Shown here: positions 25,879-33,552 of the stretch, one piece after another
Numbering within the stretch: position 1 is the first letter of the stretch
How the letters are laid out: each line of letters opens with the position of its first letter
DNA from: Actinomadura violacea
Lineage (GTDB): Bacteria > Actinomycetota > Actinomycetes > Streptosporangiales > Streptosporangiaceae
DNA length: 64,000 nt
Reading direction: 5' to 3'
NCBI RefSeq assembly: GCF_017573465.1
Contig: NZ_JAGEPF010000035.1
Span: 55,704 to 119,703, forward strand
The notes under the pieces: generated by a model
Told to the model about the DNA's origin: nothing
The model's input: the letters and a program-made list of their open reading frames with translations, nothing else
The model's database searches: none
Position numbers and translations under genes: made by a program

Positions 25879-26456
25879 CCGCGTCCCCAGGTGGCGTGCA
25901 GGGTGGATCCGTCGGTGGTGTCGGGACGTTCGCCTGCCCGGACGAGGGCCAGCCAGGAGAACATTTCCGCTTCTCGTTCTTCGATGGTGGCGAAGCCGGT
26001 TCGTGCGCCGAGCATGAGGCGCGCGAGGCCGGTGCCCACGTGGTTCAGTGAGTTGCCCAGCAGGCTGACCAGGGTTGCGGCGTCTACCTTGTAGCTGGGC
26101 TGGTGGTCGAAGACGATGTGGCCGACCTCGTGCATGACGATGTGGTCGCGGTGGACGGGGCTGGTGTCGACGTGCCAGAGGTAGTCGGTGTCGCCGGCGC
26201 TGAAGGTCAGGCCGGTCGGTACGCCTTCGCCGGCGCGGAGGGGGAGGAGCTTGGTGGTGCGGCCTCGCCGCTTGTCCCAGCGTTTGAGGAACTCGTGCAG
26301 GTCCCATGGTGTGGGTAGGTCGAGGTCCTGTACTGCTGGGGAGATGCGCTTGGTCGCGCGGTAGAAGCGGGAAGGGCTGCGGAGCAGGTCACGGGCCTTC
26401 GCCGCGGGGGTGAGGCGGGTTGTGGTGCAGCAGAAGCGGTCACGTCGATCGTGCAT
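25875..26456 (-). CDS. ImmA/IrrE family metallo-endopeptidase
   Basis: 193 residues with the zinc-peptidase motif HEVGH (109-113) in DHIVMHEVGHIVFDHQPSY. ImmA/IrrE peptidases cleave XRE-type repressors to switch on mobile-element or stress genes. The XRE gene located 120 bases upstream, in the same direction, is the obvious partner. First gene of an operon with a MAB_1171c-like membrane protein and a PAP2 phosphatase. Confidence 0.88.
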   Translation of the reverse strand: MHDRRDRFCCTTTRLTPAAKARDLLRSPSRFYRATKRISPAVQDLDLPTPWDLHEFLKRWDKRRGRTTKLLPLRAGEGVPTGLTFSAGDTDYLWHVDTSPVHRDHIVMHEVGHIVFDHQPSYKVDAATLVSLLGNSLNHVGTGLARLMLGARTGFATIEEREAEMFSWLALVRAGERPDTTDGSTLHATWGRG

Positions 26457-26540
26457 GCGAGCCTGCCCCCGGAGGTAGTGCTGTTGCAGGTGGGGAGCGA
26501 GCCCCTCAGAGGGTGAGTATCTACACGATTGAACGTTTTG

Positions 26541-26562
26541 TCACTTTGAGGCTGTCAAGTGA
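26541..26562. promoter_or_regulatory. Inverted repeat before the immA operon
   Basis: TCACTT (26541-26546) and AAGTGA (26557-26562) with a 10-base spacer lie in the AT-rich 119-bp gap between the XRE stop and the ImmA start. A TTGACA is part of it on the reverse strand, as expected for an operator over a promoter. Confidence 0.4.
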
Positions 26563-26575
26563 GTGTTAACGGTTG

Positions 26576-26980
26576 TCAGTTGCTTTGCGACGCTGCCTCG
26601 GCCGCTGTTGCGATGATCAGGCCCGCGATGAGTTCCTGGGTCTGTGGCGCCAGGGTGGCCATGGCGCGCAGGTGGCCCTGGTCGAGTTGGGAGTCGCGTA
26701 GTAGCGCCAAAGTGTCCAGTTCCTTGTCAACCTCGGCGGCGGCCTTGTCGTCGAAGAAGTACTTGACGGGCACCTGGAAGAACTCGGCGATCGCCGTGAG
26801 TGTGGCGATCTTGGGGTTGGTCTCCTTGCCGGTGCGCAGCCGCCAGAGCGCCGTGTGGGTGATCGCCTTGCCGGTCGCAGCTGTGATCGCATCGGCTGCC
26901 TCCTGGTAGGAGTAGGGGCCGCGCCCTGGTGGGTGCACGGTGGTGAACAGCTTGTCGAGTCGTTCGGCAAGGAGGGGCAC
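26576..26980 (-). CDS. XRE family transcriptional regulator
   Basis: 134 residues from GTG 26980, preferred because AAAGG lies 7 bases upstream; GTG 26995 lacks a ribosome site. The protein starts MPLLAERLDKLFTTVHPPGRGPYSYQEAADAITAATGKAITHTALWRLRTGKETNPKIATLTAIAEFFQVPVKYFF, a common actinomycete HTH_3 form. The C-terminal helices (about 40 residues) may be the ImmA cleavage region. It is followed by the ImmA operon and preceded by a 13-bp palindrome. Confidence 0.88.
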   Translation of the reverse strand: MPLLAERLDKLFTTVHPPGRGPYSYQEAADAITAATGKAITHTALWRLRTGKETNPKIATLTAIAEFFQVPVKYFFDDKAAAEVDKELDTLALLRDSQLDQGHLRAMATLAPQTQELIAGLIIATAAEAASQSN

Positions 26981-27040
26981 TCGCAGACCTTTCACGGTGA
27001 GCAGCTTGGTGAGCCGGGGGAAGCGTCACGTGCAGGTGAC

Positions 27041-27053
27041 GGTAACTGTTACC
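27041..27053. promoter_or_regulatory. XRE operator candidate
   Basis: GGTAAC-T-GTTACC, a perfect 13-bp palindrome 61-73 bases upstream of the XRE start. A related GTTAAC lies downstream of the gene at 26565, before the immA operon. Confidence 0.5.
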
Positions 27054-27180
27054 AGCGCATCCATGGTAGACGAGGTGTCTTGACGTCCGGTATCGGCCGC
27101 ATGAGACGCTACTGTGGTCCATGATCCACAACGTCTGAAACCCCTCTGCCTCGGGCCAGCGAGAGCTGGGGACGGTTCGG

Positions 27181-27771
27181 ATGATCTCGCCGCATCACCT
27201 AGGCTTTATGGCCCAGGGGATGCCGGGGGGTGCCCCCTCGCCAGATTGGAATCCCATGACCGAACCGCTCTCGTCGCGTCTTGGTGAGTCAGCGACGGTG
27301 ACGTCCTGCCCGCGCACGGGGAACCCGTATATCAGGCGCGCGGAGTCGTCCCCCGTCCGGCAGATGTATGCCGCGCGTCTGCTGGCGCTCGCCGAGCAGA
27401 CCCGTTCGCTGGCGGCGAGGGAACGGCAGGTCGAGAACCGGTTCCACGAGCTCAACGCCCGTGAGAGCCGGGTGGTGGAGGCCGAGGAGCGGATCGCCGA
27501 GTTGGCGCAGTTCATCGCGGCGGCCGCGTTCCGGGCTGGAGCGGCCGAGGCCGCGGCCCAGGAGGCAAGCCTCGGACAGGTGACGGAAGCGCTCGCTCAA
27601 CCGTGGGGGCTTGGGCCTGTGGCCGTTGATCTTCGGGTGTGCGACCGCGACCTGACGGCTCGGATCATCCCCGGTTCCGGCTTCGATCCGGCCGAGGTGC
27701 TGGCGTCGATGATGAACGCGGTCTGGTCGCAGGACGGGACCGACGAGGTGGTCGAGAGCCACGGTGAATGA
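27181..27771 (+). CDS. Coiled-coil hypothetical protein
   Basis: 196 residues from ATG 27181 (MISPHHLGF); ATG 27256 (MTEPLSS) is an alternative start. The centre (about 65-125) is a long Ala/Glu/Arg helix with heptads (ARLLALAEQTRSLAARERQVENRFHELNARESRVVEAEERIAELAQFI), probably a dimeric coiled coil. The C-terminal 60 residues look globular. The next gene begins 8 bases before its stop, so the two are co-translated. No family recognised. Confidence 0.65.
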   Translation: MISPHHLGFMAQGMPGGAPSPDWNPMTEPLSSRLGESATVTSCPRTGNPYIRRAESSPVRQMYAARLLALAEQTRSLAARERQVENRFHELNARESRVVEAEERIAELAQFIAAAAFRAGAAEAAAQEASLGQVTEALAQPWGLGPVAVDLRVCDRDLTARIIPGSGFDPAEVLASMMNAVWSQDGTDEVVESHGE

Positions 27772-28498
27772 CTCGGCGAAGGATCAGCCGTCCCAGGCGC
27801 CGCCCGACGCTGGGAGCGGCCCGATACCGCTTCCGCGACGCAGTGTCGCGGAGATGGACGGTGTCGCTTCGGTCGCCTTCGTCGACGACGACGGCGACCT
27901 TCACTTGGTGGTGGCGGAGAACCTCGACGAGGGCAGCAAGCGGCGCGAAGTCGTCGAGGTTCTGCGGGCGCAGCGGCGGGGCCGGCTGCGCGCCGGTGGG
28001 ATGTCCAAAGGGATAGCCACGGCGATCCTGGCCGCCTCGCTGGTGCTCATCACGGCCTTGTCGTCGGGCGCTGTCGAGGGGCTGCGGGACCTGCTGTGCT
28101 CGTCGGTCTGCGGGAACGGGCATGCGGGACGCGGCGGCGGTTCCGATGACTTCGAGGAGCTTCCGGCGCCGGGATTGATGCCGCCCCCGGCGACCGGTGA
28201 CGCGCGGCCGGGCGGTGAGGCGTCCTCCGGCCCACCGGAGGACGCAGGAGTAGAGGAGCCGCTGAAGCACCAGGACAGAGCACCAGCGGGGCGGATGCCG
28301 GACACGCGCGTCTCGGCGGGACCGACGCCGCCAGGTTCGGGCGGCGGCACTCCTGCGCCGGGCGTGCCGACGAGCAGCCCCTCCAGTGAGCCGTCGCCGG
28401 AGGTGCCGCCACCGGCGGCCGATGGGCCGTCCCCGACGGCGTCACTGTCTCCGTCCGGCGGGCTAGGGCAGCCGGTGGTGTCGCAGGCCGCTGAGTGA
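27764..28498 (+). CDS. Single-pass membrane protein with long Pro-rich tail
   Basis: 244 residues from GTG 27764. The N-terminal 75 residues are cytoplasmic-like, with VASVAFVDDDGDLHLVVAENLDEGSKRREVVEVLRA. One transmembrane helix (GIATAILAASLVLITALSSGAVEG, about 83-106) is followed by a Cys pair (LLCSSVCG) and a 120-residue Pro/Ser/Gly tail that is probably outside the membrane. Coupled to the coiled-coil gene. Function unknown. Confidence 0.65.
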   Translation: MNDSAKDQPSQAPPDAGSGPIPLPRRSVAEMDGVASVAFVDDDGDLHLVVAENLDEGSKRREVVEVLRAQRRGRLRAGGMSKGIATAILAASLVLITALSSGAVEGLRDLLCSSVCGNGHAGRGGGSDDFEELPAPGLMPPPATGDARPGGEASSGPPEDAGVEEPLKHQDRAPAGRMPDTRVSAGPTPPGSGGGTPAPGVPTSSPSSEPSPEVPPPAADGPSPTASLSPSGGLGQPVVSQAAE

Positions 28499-28499
28499 G

Positions 28500-29006
28500 T
28501 CAGGCGAGGCGGCGGGTGGAGGTCTTGTCCACTGTGCGTTCGGCGAGGATTCGGCGGGCCTCGGTGCGCGTGGCTTCGATCGCTGCCTGGCGGGCCTGCC
28601 ACGGCAGAGCGGTGATGGCCCAGATGGCTTTTTCGCTGTCGTTGCGCAGCCCGCCGTCGAACAGGACGGCGGGGTCGGGTTCGGGGTCCTCGTTGGCGTC
28701 GGCGCTGCTGTCGGGCTCGGCGGGCGGTTCCGGACCGGAGCCGGCGCGTTCCTCGTCGCTGACGCCTGCGGCGTCCAGCATGACCGATCGGGGTATGTGG
28801 AGCTGGTCGGCGATGGCTCTGAGGGTGGCGGCCTTGGGGATGGCGCCGTCCTTGAGGATGCGGCTGATGGTGGCGCGGTGGACGCCGATCTGGCGTGCCA
28901 GGAGTGACGGTCCCCCTGCGCGGGGGCCGTCCACCGCGTAGCCCTTGGCTGCCATCTGTAGTCGGAGCCAGTCGGCGAAACTCTGGCCCTGTGTTGTTGC
29001 GTCCAC
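28500..29006 (-). CDS. XRE family repressor-like regulator
   Basis: 168 residues from GTG 29006. HTH_3 domain: FADWLRLQMAAKGYAVDGPRAGGPSLLARQIGVHRATISRILKDGAIPKAATLRAIADQLHIP (about 10-72). It is followed by an acidic Pro-rich linker and a helical tail. It is divergent from the small XRE gene at 29243. The 240-bp gap is filled with GTTGCG half-sites and palindromes, a layout like a phage immunity switch. Confidence 0.88.
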   Translation of the reverse strand: MDATTQGQSFADWLRLQMAAKGYAVDGPRAGGPSLLARQIGVHRATISRILKDGAIPKAATLRAIADQLHIPRSVMLDAAGVSDEERAGSGPEPPAEPDSSADANEDPEPDPAVLFDGGLRNDSEKAIWAITALPWQARQAAIEATRTEARRILAERTVDKTSTRRLA

Positions 29007-29141
29007 GGGGGCTACCTTACTTGCCAGTTGTCATGCCAACGGCACGGGTGTTGCGCGGAGTGCGGGTTCATGCACGGTGCGGCGTTTCTCGAGGACGGCG
29101 GAATCCCTTGCGGCATAGGAGAACCCGAGCGGAGCTGCGGC

Positions 29142-29220
29142 GTTGCGGCGCAACGTTCGATGTTGCGCATCTCTCCTGCTTGATGCGATAACAGGGTGGC
29201 GTTTGTTGCGTGTACGCAAC
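29142..29220. promoter_or_regulatory. Operators of the divergent XRE switch
   Basis: Two perfect palindromes: GTTGCG-G-CGCAAC (29142-29154) and GTTGCGT-GT-ACGCAAC (29205-29220). Extra GTTGCG half-sites occur at 29161-29168 (TGTTGCGC), 29049-29056 (GTTGCGCG) and 28993-29000. A nearly identical GTTGCGCAAC recurs at 63375. Confidence 0.65.
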
Positions 29221-29242
29221 ATGGCGGGCTATGTTCTTCGCC
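29206..29242 (+). promoter_or_regulatory. Promoter for a leaderless XRE transcript
   Basis: TTGCGT (29206-29211) and TATGTT (29230-29235) are spaced by 18 bases, and the ATG at 29243 lies 7 bases after the -10, where transcription should start. No ribosome site precedes that ATG, so a leaderless message is likely. The -35 lies inside the 29205-29220 palindrome. Confidence 0.45.
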
Positions 29243-29521
29243 ATGAGGGACACAGGCTGGGAAACCGCCCTGCGGCGTGACCGGTACAGGGACTACTGCG
29301 CTCGCGTGCAGCTCACCTCCGAAGAGGCGCAGGCGCGCGCCATCGGCGTCTCGGCTTCCTACCTCAACCGGCTCCTGGCCGGTGAGCGTCACCCCAACCG
29401 GTTCTTCATCGCCGGGGCACTGGTGGTGCTCGGCTGCGCGTTCGAGGAGCTGTTCGAGGTTCACGCCCGCCCGGCTCGGCGTCGGTCCGGGCGGCGCCGG
29501 GGCAAGGAGGCCGCGGCGTGA
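29243..29521 (+). CDS. Small XRE-like DNA-binding protein (Cro-like position)
   Basis: 92 residues from ATG 29243. HTH region: YRDYCARVQLTSEEAQARAIGVSASYLNRLLAGERHPNRFFIAGALVVLGCAFEELFEV, followed by an Arg-rich tail. The GTG at 29210 and ATG at 29231 are possible longer starts, but the operator and promoter placement favour a leaderless start at 29243. It diverges from the longer XRE gene, so the pair may act as opposing repressors. Confidence 0.7.
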   Translation: MRDTGWETALRRDRYRDYCARVQLTSEEAQARAIGVSASYLNRLLAGERHPNRFFIAGALVVLGCAFEELFEVHARPARRRSGRRRGKEAAA

Positions 29522-29547
29522 GGGTGTTCGAGGTCGGCGCCGGTCGG

Positions 29548-29841
29548 TCAATGGACGCCGAGGCGGCGGCCGAGTTCGTCCAGCAGTTCGGCCGAGGACA
29601 GGTCGGCGAGCGTCGCGGGGGCCTCGGTGATGCCGGCCTCGTCGGCGGTGAGGAAGCCGGCCGCGACGAACGCCTCCAGGACGGGGCGGTGGTAGCCGCG
29701 AGCGAACGCGGCGACGGTCTCGGGCTTAGGGGCCTTGGTCCGCCATCCGCTGATGCCACCCTGGGATAGGCCGATCCGGGCGGCGATGGCCGTCTGGGTG
29801 TCGCCCTTGGCGACTCGTTCCACGTACTCCCACCACGCCAT
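29548..29841 (-). CDS. Helix-turn-helix domain protein
   Basis: 97 residues from ATG 29841 (MAWWEYVERVAKGDTQTAIAARIGLSQGGISGWRTKAPKPETVAAFARGYHRPVLEAFVAAGFLT). It has the short HTH typical of actinophage immunity-region proteins. A TACACT -10 box lies 6 bases before the ATG with no ribosome site, pointing to a leaderless transcript. It converges on the preceding small XRE gene. The tail (LADLSSAELLDELGRRLGV) is helical. Confidence 0.7.
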   Translation of the reverse strand: MAWWEYVERVAKGDTQTAIAARIGLSQGGISGWRTKAPKPETVAAFARGYHRPVLEAFVAAGFLTADEAGITEAPATLADLSSAELLDELGRRLGVH

Positions 29842-29960
29842 GCGGTCAGTGTAGGCGATCGGTACCGCTGCGGTGATGGGTCCCATTACTGCCGATTTGA
29901 TTCTTATAGCTGTAGTGATATTGTCATGGCTATGAGAATATCCCGAGAGGGGGAAGGTGT

Positions 29961-30437
29961 ATGAGCACCGCAACCGAGCGGACCGTCGAGCGGTCTGTGC
30001 TGATCCACAGGCCTGGCTCCGCGCAGGACGAGACCCCCGAGACCCAGGCCGTGACCGATCCCGAGGACGCCGCCGAACTGGTGGAGTGCCTGGCGGACGA
30101 GGGCGTGAAGGCCCAAGCGGTCGTCCGCAACGTCACGCAGTGGGAGCCCGACGAGCAGGCGCAGCAGGCCCGCAAACGGCTGCAGCGCGCCCACGTGGTG
30201 GACACCGTCCGCGAGTACATGGAGGACCACCGCGACGCCGATGAAGTCGGCGAGCTACTGCGGCGCTTCACCCCGGACATGAGCGACCTGGTCCGCGGCT
30301 ACTGGATCCGGGACCTGGGCAACCTGCTGGCCGTGCGTGACCGCTTCACCGACGAGCCCGACTGGCTCACCACGCGGATCGACCAGGCCATGAAGGTCCT
30401 GGCCGGGCATCTGCCCATGGCCTATCTCGCTACCTGA
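29961..30437 (+). CDS. Hypothetical protein, first gene of the replication run
   Basis: 158 residues, acidic and helical (AAELVECLADEGVKAQAVV, RAHVVDTVREYMEDHRDADEVGELLRRFTPDMSDLVRGYWIRDLGNLLAVRDRF). GGGGAAGG precedes the ATG. It opens a rightward series running to 38.9 kb. The upstream AT-rich 29890-29945 is the likely promoter. No family recognised. Confidence 0.65.
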   Translation: MSTATERTVERSVLIHRPGSAQDETPETQAVTDPEDAAELVECLADEGVKAQAVVRNVTQWEPDEQAQQARKRLQRAHVVDTVREYMEDHRDADEVGELLRRFTPDMSDLVRGYWIRDLGNLLAVRDRFTDEPDWLTTRIDQAMKVLAGHLPMAYLAT

Positions 30438-30440
30438 TCG

Positions 30441-30473
30441 GTCGGCCCGCCCCGTGCAGGGGGCGGGACCGAC
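30441..30473 (+). other. Intergenic stem-loop
   Basis: GTCGGCCCGCCCC (30441-30453) pairs with GGGGCGGG-A-CCGAC (30460-30473), 13 bp with one bulged A and a 6-base loop, in the 71-bp gap before the ATPase gene. Confidence 0.65.
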
Positions 30474-30508
30474 CTCCTACTTCGTCCCTCGCGAAAAGGA
30501 ACGCACGA

Positions 30509-31771
30509 ATGGTACTGCGCACACGCCGACCCACGGGAGCGGTCCCGTGGCCGCTTATCCTGCTGGAAGGCGGCGAGAAGGTCGGCAAGAGCTGGGCGGC
30601 CGCCCAGCTCACCGCCTCGCCACGCATCGGCCGCACCTTCTGGATAGCGCTCGGTGAAGTGGACGCCGACGAGTACGGCTCCCTGCCGGGCGCCGACTTC
30701 GAGATCGTCGAGTACGACGGCACGTTCTCCTCCCTGTACTCCGCCGTCACCGACATCCACGCCCTGGCGGCCGAGGTGCCGCCCGGCGAACCGCCCGTCG
30801 CACTGGTCATCGACACCATGACCGCCGAGTGGGAGTGGCTCAAGGACTGGGCCGACGAACGGGCCCGCTCCAGCGAGAAGAACAAGAAGATCCTGGCTCG
30901 CGACCCCAACGCCGAGATCACCATCCCGCCGAACATCTGGACCGACACCAACACGCGGCACCGCCGGTTGATGCGGCTGCTGATGACCTTCAAGGGCGTG
31001 GTGGTCATGATCGCCCGTGGCCGGGAGACGATCGCGGTGGACGACAACGGCCGCCCCCTCAAGGACACCCGCGACTACCGGGTGGAGGCCCAGCGCGGCC
31101 TGCCGTTCGACGCCTCGATGTGGATCCGGATGGACCGCGACAAGCCCGCGTTCGTGGTCGGGTGCCGCAGTGTCCACTCCGGTGTCCGGCCCGGCCGGGA
31201 CGAGCCCAAGGAACTCAAGCCGGACTGGACGCTGGACTGGGTCATCTTCGACGTCCTGCGATGCGACCCGTCCACCGCTCACGCCCCCTCCCTGGTGGAC
31301 CGCAAGCCGGAGATGACGCCTGAGCAGATCCGCGACGAGGCCATGGACCCGCAGACCTCCTACGAGCGGCTGTGCGAGCTGGAGCAGATCGTCACCGACT
31401 TGGGCTTCGAGCACGTCATCGTCTCCGACCGGTGGGGCAACGAAGGTGAACTCAGCAGGCTGCTGACGATCAAGAAGTCCCAGCATCCGGGTCCCCGGCC
31501 CGCGCCGTCCCCCTCGTCATCCACCTCCGCGCCTCCTCCAGAGCCGCCGCCGGCCGCGCAGGTGCAGCGCGAGATGATCGCCGAGCTGTTCACCCGGCTG
31601 GGCGGGTTCGACACCCCGCAGTCCCGCGCCACCTACCTCGCCGAGGTCCTCGGCCGCCCGGTCACCGAGGACGAGTTGACGGTGCCCGACGCCGAACAGG
31701 TCGTCTCCCGGCTCCGCGAGGCGCTGCGCAAGGCTGAGAAGGCGCGCGCCAAGAGGGGAGCGGCGCAGTGA
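30509..31771 (+). CDS. Sak4/AAA_24-like phage recombination ATPase
   Basis: 420 residues. P-loop GGEKVGKS (21-28), Walker-B-like VALVIDTMT near 96 and conserved ERA...NIWTDTNTRHRRLMRLLMTFKGVVVMIARGRE match the RecA-like AAA_24 ATPases that actinophages encode next to annealing or replication genes. A Ser/Pro linker near 330 joins a small C-terminal helical domain (EMIAELFTRLGGFDTPQSRATYLAEVLGRPV). It probably acts in single-strand annealing or recombination-dependent replication. The next gene starts inside its stop (GTGA). Confidence 0.78.
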   Translation: MVLRTRRPTGAVPWPLILLEGGEKVGKSWAAAQLTASPRIGRTFWIALGEVDADEYGSLPGADFEIVEYDGTFSSLYSAVTDIHALAAEVPPGEPPVALVIDTMTAEWEWLKDWADERARSSEKNKKILARDPNAEITIPPNIWTDTNTRHRRLMRLLMTFKGVVVMIARGRETIAVDDNGRPLKDTRDYRVEAQRGLPFDASMWIRMDRDKPAFVVGCRSVHSGVRPGRDEPKELKPDWTLDWVIFDVLRCDPSTAHAPSLVDRKPEMTPEQIRDEAMDPQTSYERLCELEQIVTDLGFEHVIVSDRWGNEGELSRLLTIKKSQHPGPRPAPSPSSSTSAPPPEPPPAAQVQREMIAELFTRLGGFDTPQSRATYLAEVLGRPVTEDELTVPDAEQVVSRLREALRKAEKARAKRGAAQ

Positions 31772-32247
31772 CCACCCGGGCCAAGGAACTGATCTGGCGG
31801 TTCGGGGTGATCGCCGGGATCCGCAAGGCGCTGCGGCAGATGACCGACACTCACGAGCCCGAACTGCTGGAGACGCTGCCCGGCCGGGCACCCGCCGTCC
31901 TGCCGGGCGGCGCGCGGGTCGCGTCGGTCTTCATCGACTGGGACGTCAACCCGGTGATCGTGGACGAGACCAAGCTCCTTGAGTACGTCCGCGCCACCCG
32001 GCCCGACGAGGTCATCGAGGTCGTGCGGCCCTCCTACCTGCGGTACCTGCTCCAGGAGGCCGCGCGCAACGGCGAGGAACCGCCCGGCGTGCTGCTGCGC
32101 GACACCTACACCGTCACCACGTCCCTGGCCCGAGAGGCGTTGGAGAACATCACCCGCGCGCTGGAAGACGGCGAGGTCCGCTTCTCCGAGCTGTTGACGC
32201 CGCCTGACGACGACTCCACGCCGCCCGTCGCCGCCGCGACCTCCTGA
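31768..32247 (+). CDS. Hypothetical protein coupled to the Sak4-like ATPase
   Basis: 159 residues from GTG 31768, overlapping the ATPase stop. N-terminus MTTRAKELIWRFGVIAGIRKALRQMTD; middle ARVASVFIDWDVNPVIVDETKLLEYVRATRPDEVIEVVRPSYLRYLL, suggesting a small alpha/beta fold. The tight coupling suggests it works with the ATPase, for example as a nuclease-associated or replication accessory factor, but no motif proves this. Confidence 0.6.
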   Translation: MTTRAKELIWRFGVIAGIRKALRQMTDTHEPELLETLPGRAPAVLPGGARVASVFIDWDVNPVIVDETKLLEYVRATRPDEVIEVVRPSYLRYLLQEAARNGEEPPGVLLRDTYTVTTSLAREALENITRALEDGEVRFSELLTPPDDDSTPPVAAATS

Positions 32248-32262
32248 CTTCAGTCGACTGCT

Positions 32263-32294
32263 GGGGGCGGGCCGCGCATACCCGGCCTGCCCCC
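32263..32294 (+). other. Intergenic stem-loop
   Basis: GGGGGCGGGCCG (32263-32274) pairs with CGGCCTGCCCCC (32283-32294), 12 bp with one G-U pair and an 8-base loop, between two same-direction genes. Confidence 0.65.
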
Positions 32295-32321
32295 GGCGCC
32301 CCCTGCAAAGGAACGCCACGC

Positions 32322-32729
32322 ATGATTTCCCCCATCGCCCGGTCCGACGATCCGGGCCCGGTCACGGCGGTGCGCATCACGGTGCTGCTGGCTGACCGCG
32401 ACGCCAGCCGCTGCGCCGCCTGCGGCCAGAGCGCCGACGCCGCCGAGGTCGCTCCTGTTCCCCGGCAGTGTTCACGGCTGGGTCAGGTAGAACGCTCCAG
32501 TGCCGCCGGATGGCTGCTGCTGTGCGGGACCGCCACGACCGGGTGCCGCGGCCGCGTCGCCGACGAACCCGGCTGGGCCCGCCAGAACGGCCTGACCGTC
32601 GCGGCCGACCGTGACCCCGCCGAGGTGCCGGTCTGGCACGCCGTTCACGGGCTGGTGTGGCTGGACGCCGACGGCGGCGTCTACCCCGTTCCCGACTCCG
32701 CGGGCCCCGGCCGAAGGGACGCCCGGTGA
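32322..32729 (+). CDS. Small protein with Cys pairs, phage-type hypothetical
   Basis: 135 residues. CAACG (34-38) and a later CGTATTGC (68-75) could bind one zinc. The second half (WARQNGLTVAADRDPAEVPVWHAVHGLVWLDADGGVYPVP) resembles small proteins found in actinophage early regions. It overlaps the next gene by four bases (GTGA). Confidence 0.6.
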   Translation: MISPIARSDDPGPVTAVRITVLLADRDASRCAACGQSADAAEVAPVPRQCSRLGQVERSSAAGWLLLCGTATTGCRGRVADEPGWARQNGLTVAADRDPAEVPVWHAVHGLVWLDADGGVYPVPDSAGPGRRDAR

Positions 32730-33190
32730 AGCGCGCTGCCGCCGACGTGTGCGGCACCCCGTCGGGGTACAAGCGCGGCTGTCGCTGCACGCCGTGCCGG
32801 GAGGCGCACGCCGAGCACACCGCCGCACAGAAGCGGGATCGGGTGATCCGCGCGGCGGCCGACCCGTCGCTGGTCCCGCACGGCACCCAGTCCGGCTACG
32901 TGAACTGGTCGTGCCGCTGCACGCCGTGCTGCGAGGCCAACCGTGCCGCGCGGCACTCGGCCGACCGCGCCGTGAACGGCTACCGGCCTTGGACCGACGC
33001 CGAACGCGACATCGCGATGCAGGACCGGCCGATCCGTGAAATCGCCGCCGAACTCGGCCGGACGTACCACGCGGTGCTGACGATGCGCTACCAGCAGCGT
33101 CAGCAGCAGGAGCGTCAGCAGCTTCAGAACCAGCAGCGCATCCGCTCGGCTTCCGGGTCGGTCCTCACCGCTCATAAGGAGGCCAGTTGA
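32726..33190 (+). CDS. Protein with two GYxxxCRCxxC zinc-binding repeats
   Basis: 154 residues from GTG 32726. Two copies of a short zinc motif: CGTPSGYKRGCRCTPCREAH (residues 9-28) and HGTQSGYVNWSCRCTPCCEAN (about 53-73). A homeodomain-like helix-turn-helix then follows (RPWTDAERDIAMQDRPIREIAAELGRTYHAVLTMRYQQRQ), then a Gln/Arg tail. Small repeated zinc knuckles of this type are common in actinophage genomes. It probably binds DNA. Coupled to both neighbours. Confidence 0.65.
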   Translation: MKRAAADVCGTPSGYKRGCRCTPCREAHAEHTAAQKRDRVIRAAADPSLVPHGTQSGYVNWSCRCTPCCEANRAARHSADRAVNGYRPWTDAERDIAMQDRPIREIAAELGRTYHAVLTMRYQQRQQQERQQLQNQQRIRSASGSVLTAHKEAS

Positions 33191-33552
33191 GAACCCGTTT
33201 CCGCCGAACCGGCGCCCCCAAGCCGCAGATCCCCACCCTCCCCCTGTTCGAGCTGCCGGGCGCTGATGACGCCTCGCCTGGCGCCTGCGGAGAGGCTGGG
33301 GACGGCCATGAGGAGTGGTGGGCGACGGCGGTCGCCGGTGTTCACCGGCTTGCCGCGACCGGGATGGCTTTCCAGGCGTATGACCTGCGGATGGCGGGGG
33401 TGCCGGAGCCGCCCCGGTCCGCCGCGCAGTGGGGCGCGCTGTTCGCCTCGCTGGCGCGTGAGGGAGTGATCGTCCCGGTCGGGTACGGGCCGTCACCGAG
33501 GCCCACGACGCGATCCAGTGCGGCCCGGATCTGGCGGGGTGCGGCCCGATGA
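33187..33552 (+). CDS. Winged-helix-like phage hypothetical protein
   Basis: 121 residues from TTG 33187. The core (WWATAVAGVHRLAATGMAFQAYDLRMAGVPEPPRSAAQWGALFASLAREGVIVPVGYGPSPRPTTRSSAARIWRG) has the pattern of a small winged helix seen in many actinophage replication regions (AYDL...GVPxPxxxxxWGALFxxAxxxGxIxxVGY). It overlaps both neighbours by four bases. A DNA-binding or helicase-loading accessory role is inferred only from this context. Confidence 0.62.
   Translation: MRTRFRRTGAPKPQIPTLPLFELPGADDASPGACGEAGDGHEEWWATAVAGVHRLAATGMAFQAYDLRMAGVPEPPRSAAQWGALFASLAREGVIVPVGYGPSPRPTTRSSAARIWRGAAR

Noticed and set aside
30422..31486. 354-residue reverse frame opposite the Sak4-like ATPase
   Set aside because: Low-complexity Gly/Val/Asp/Arg composition, typical of an antisense shadow of a high-GC gene; the forward gene has a P-loop and coupling to neighbours.
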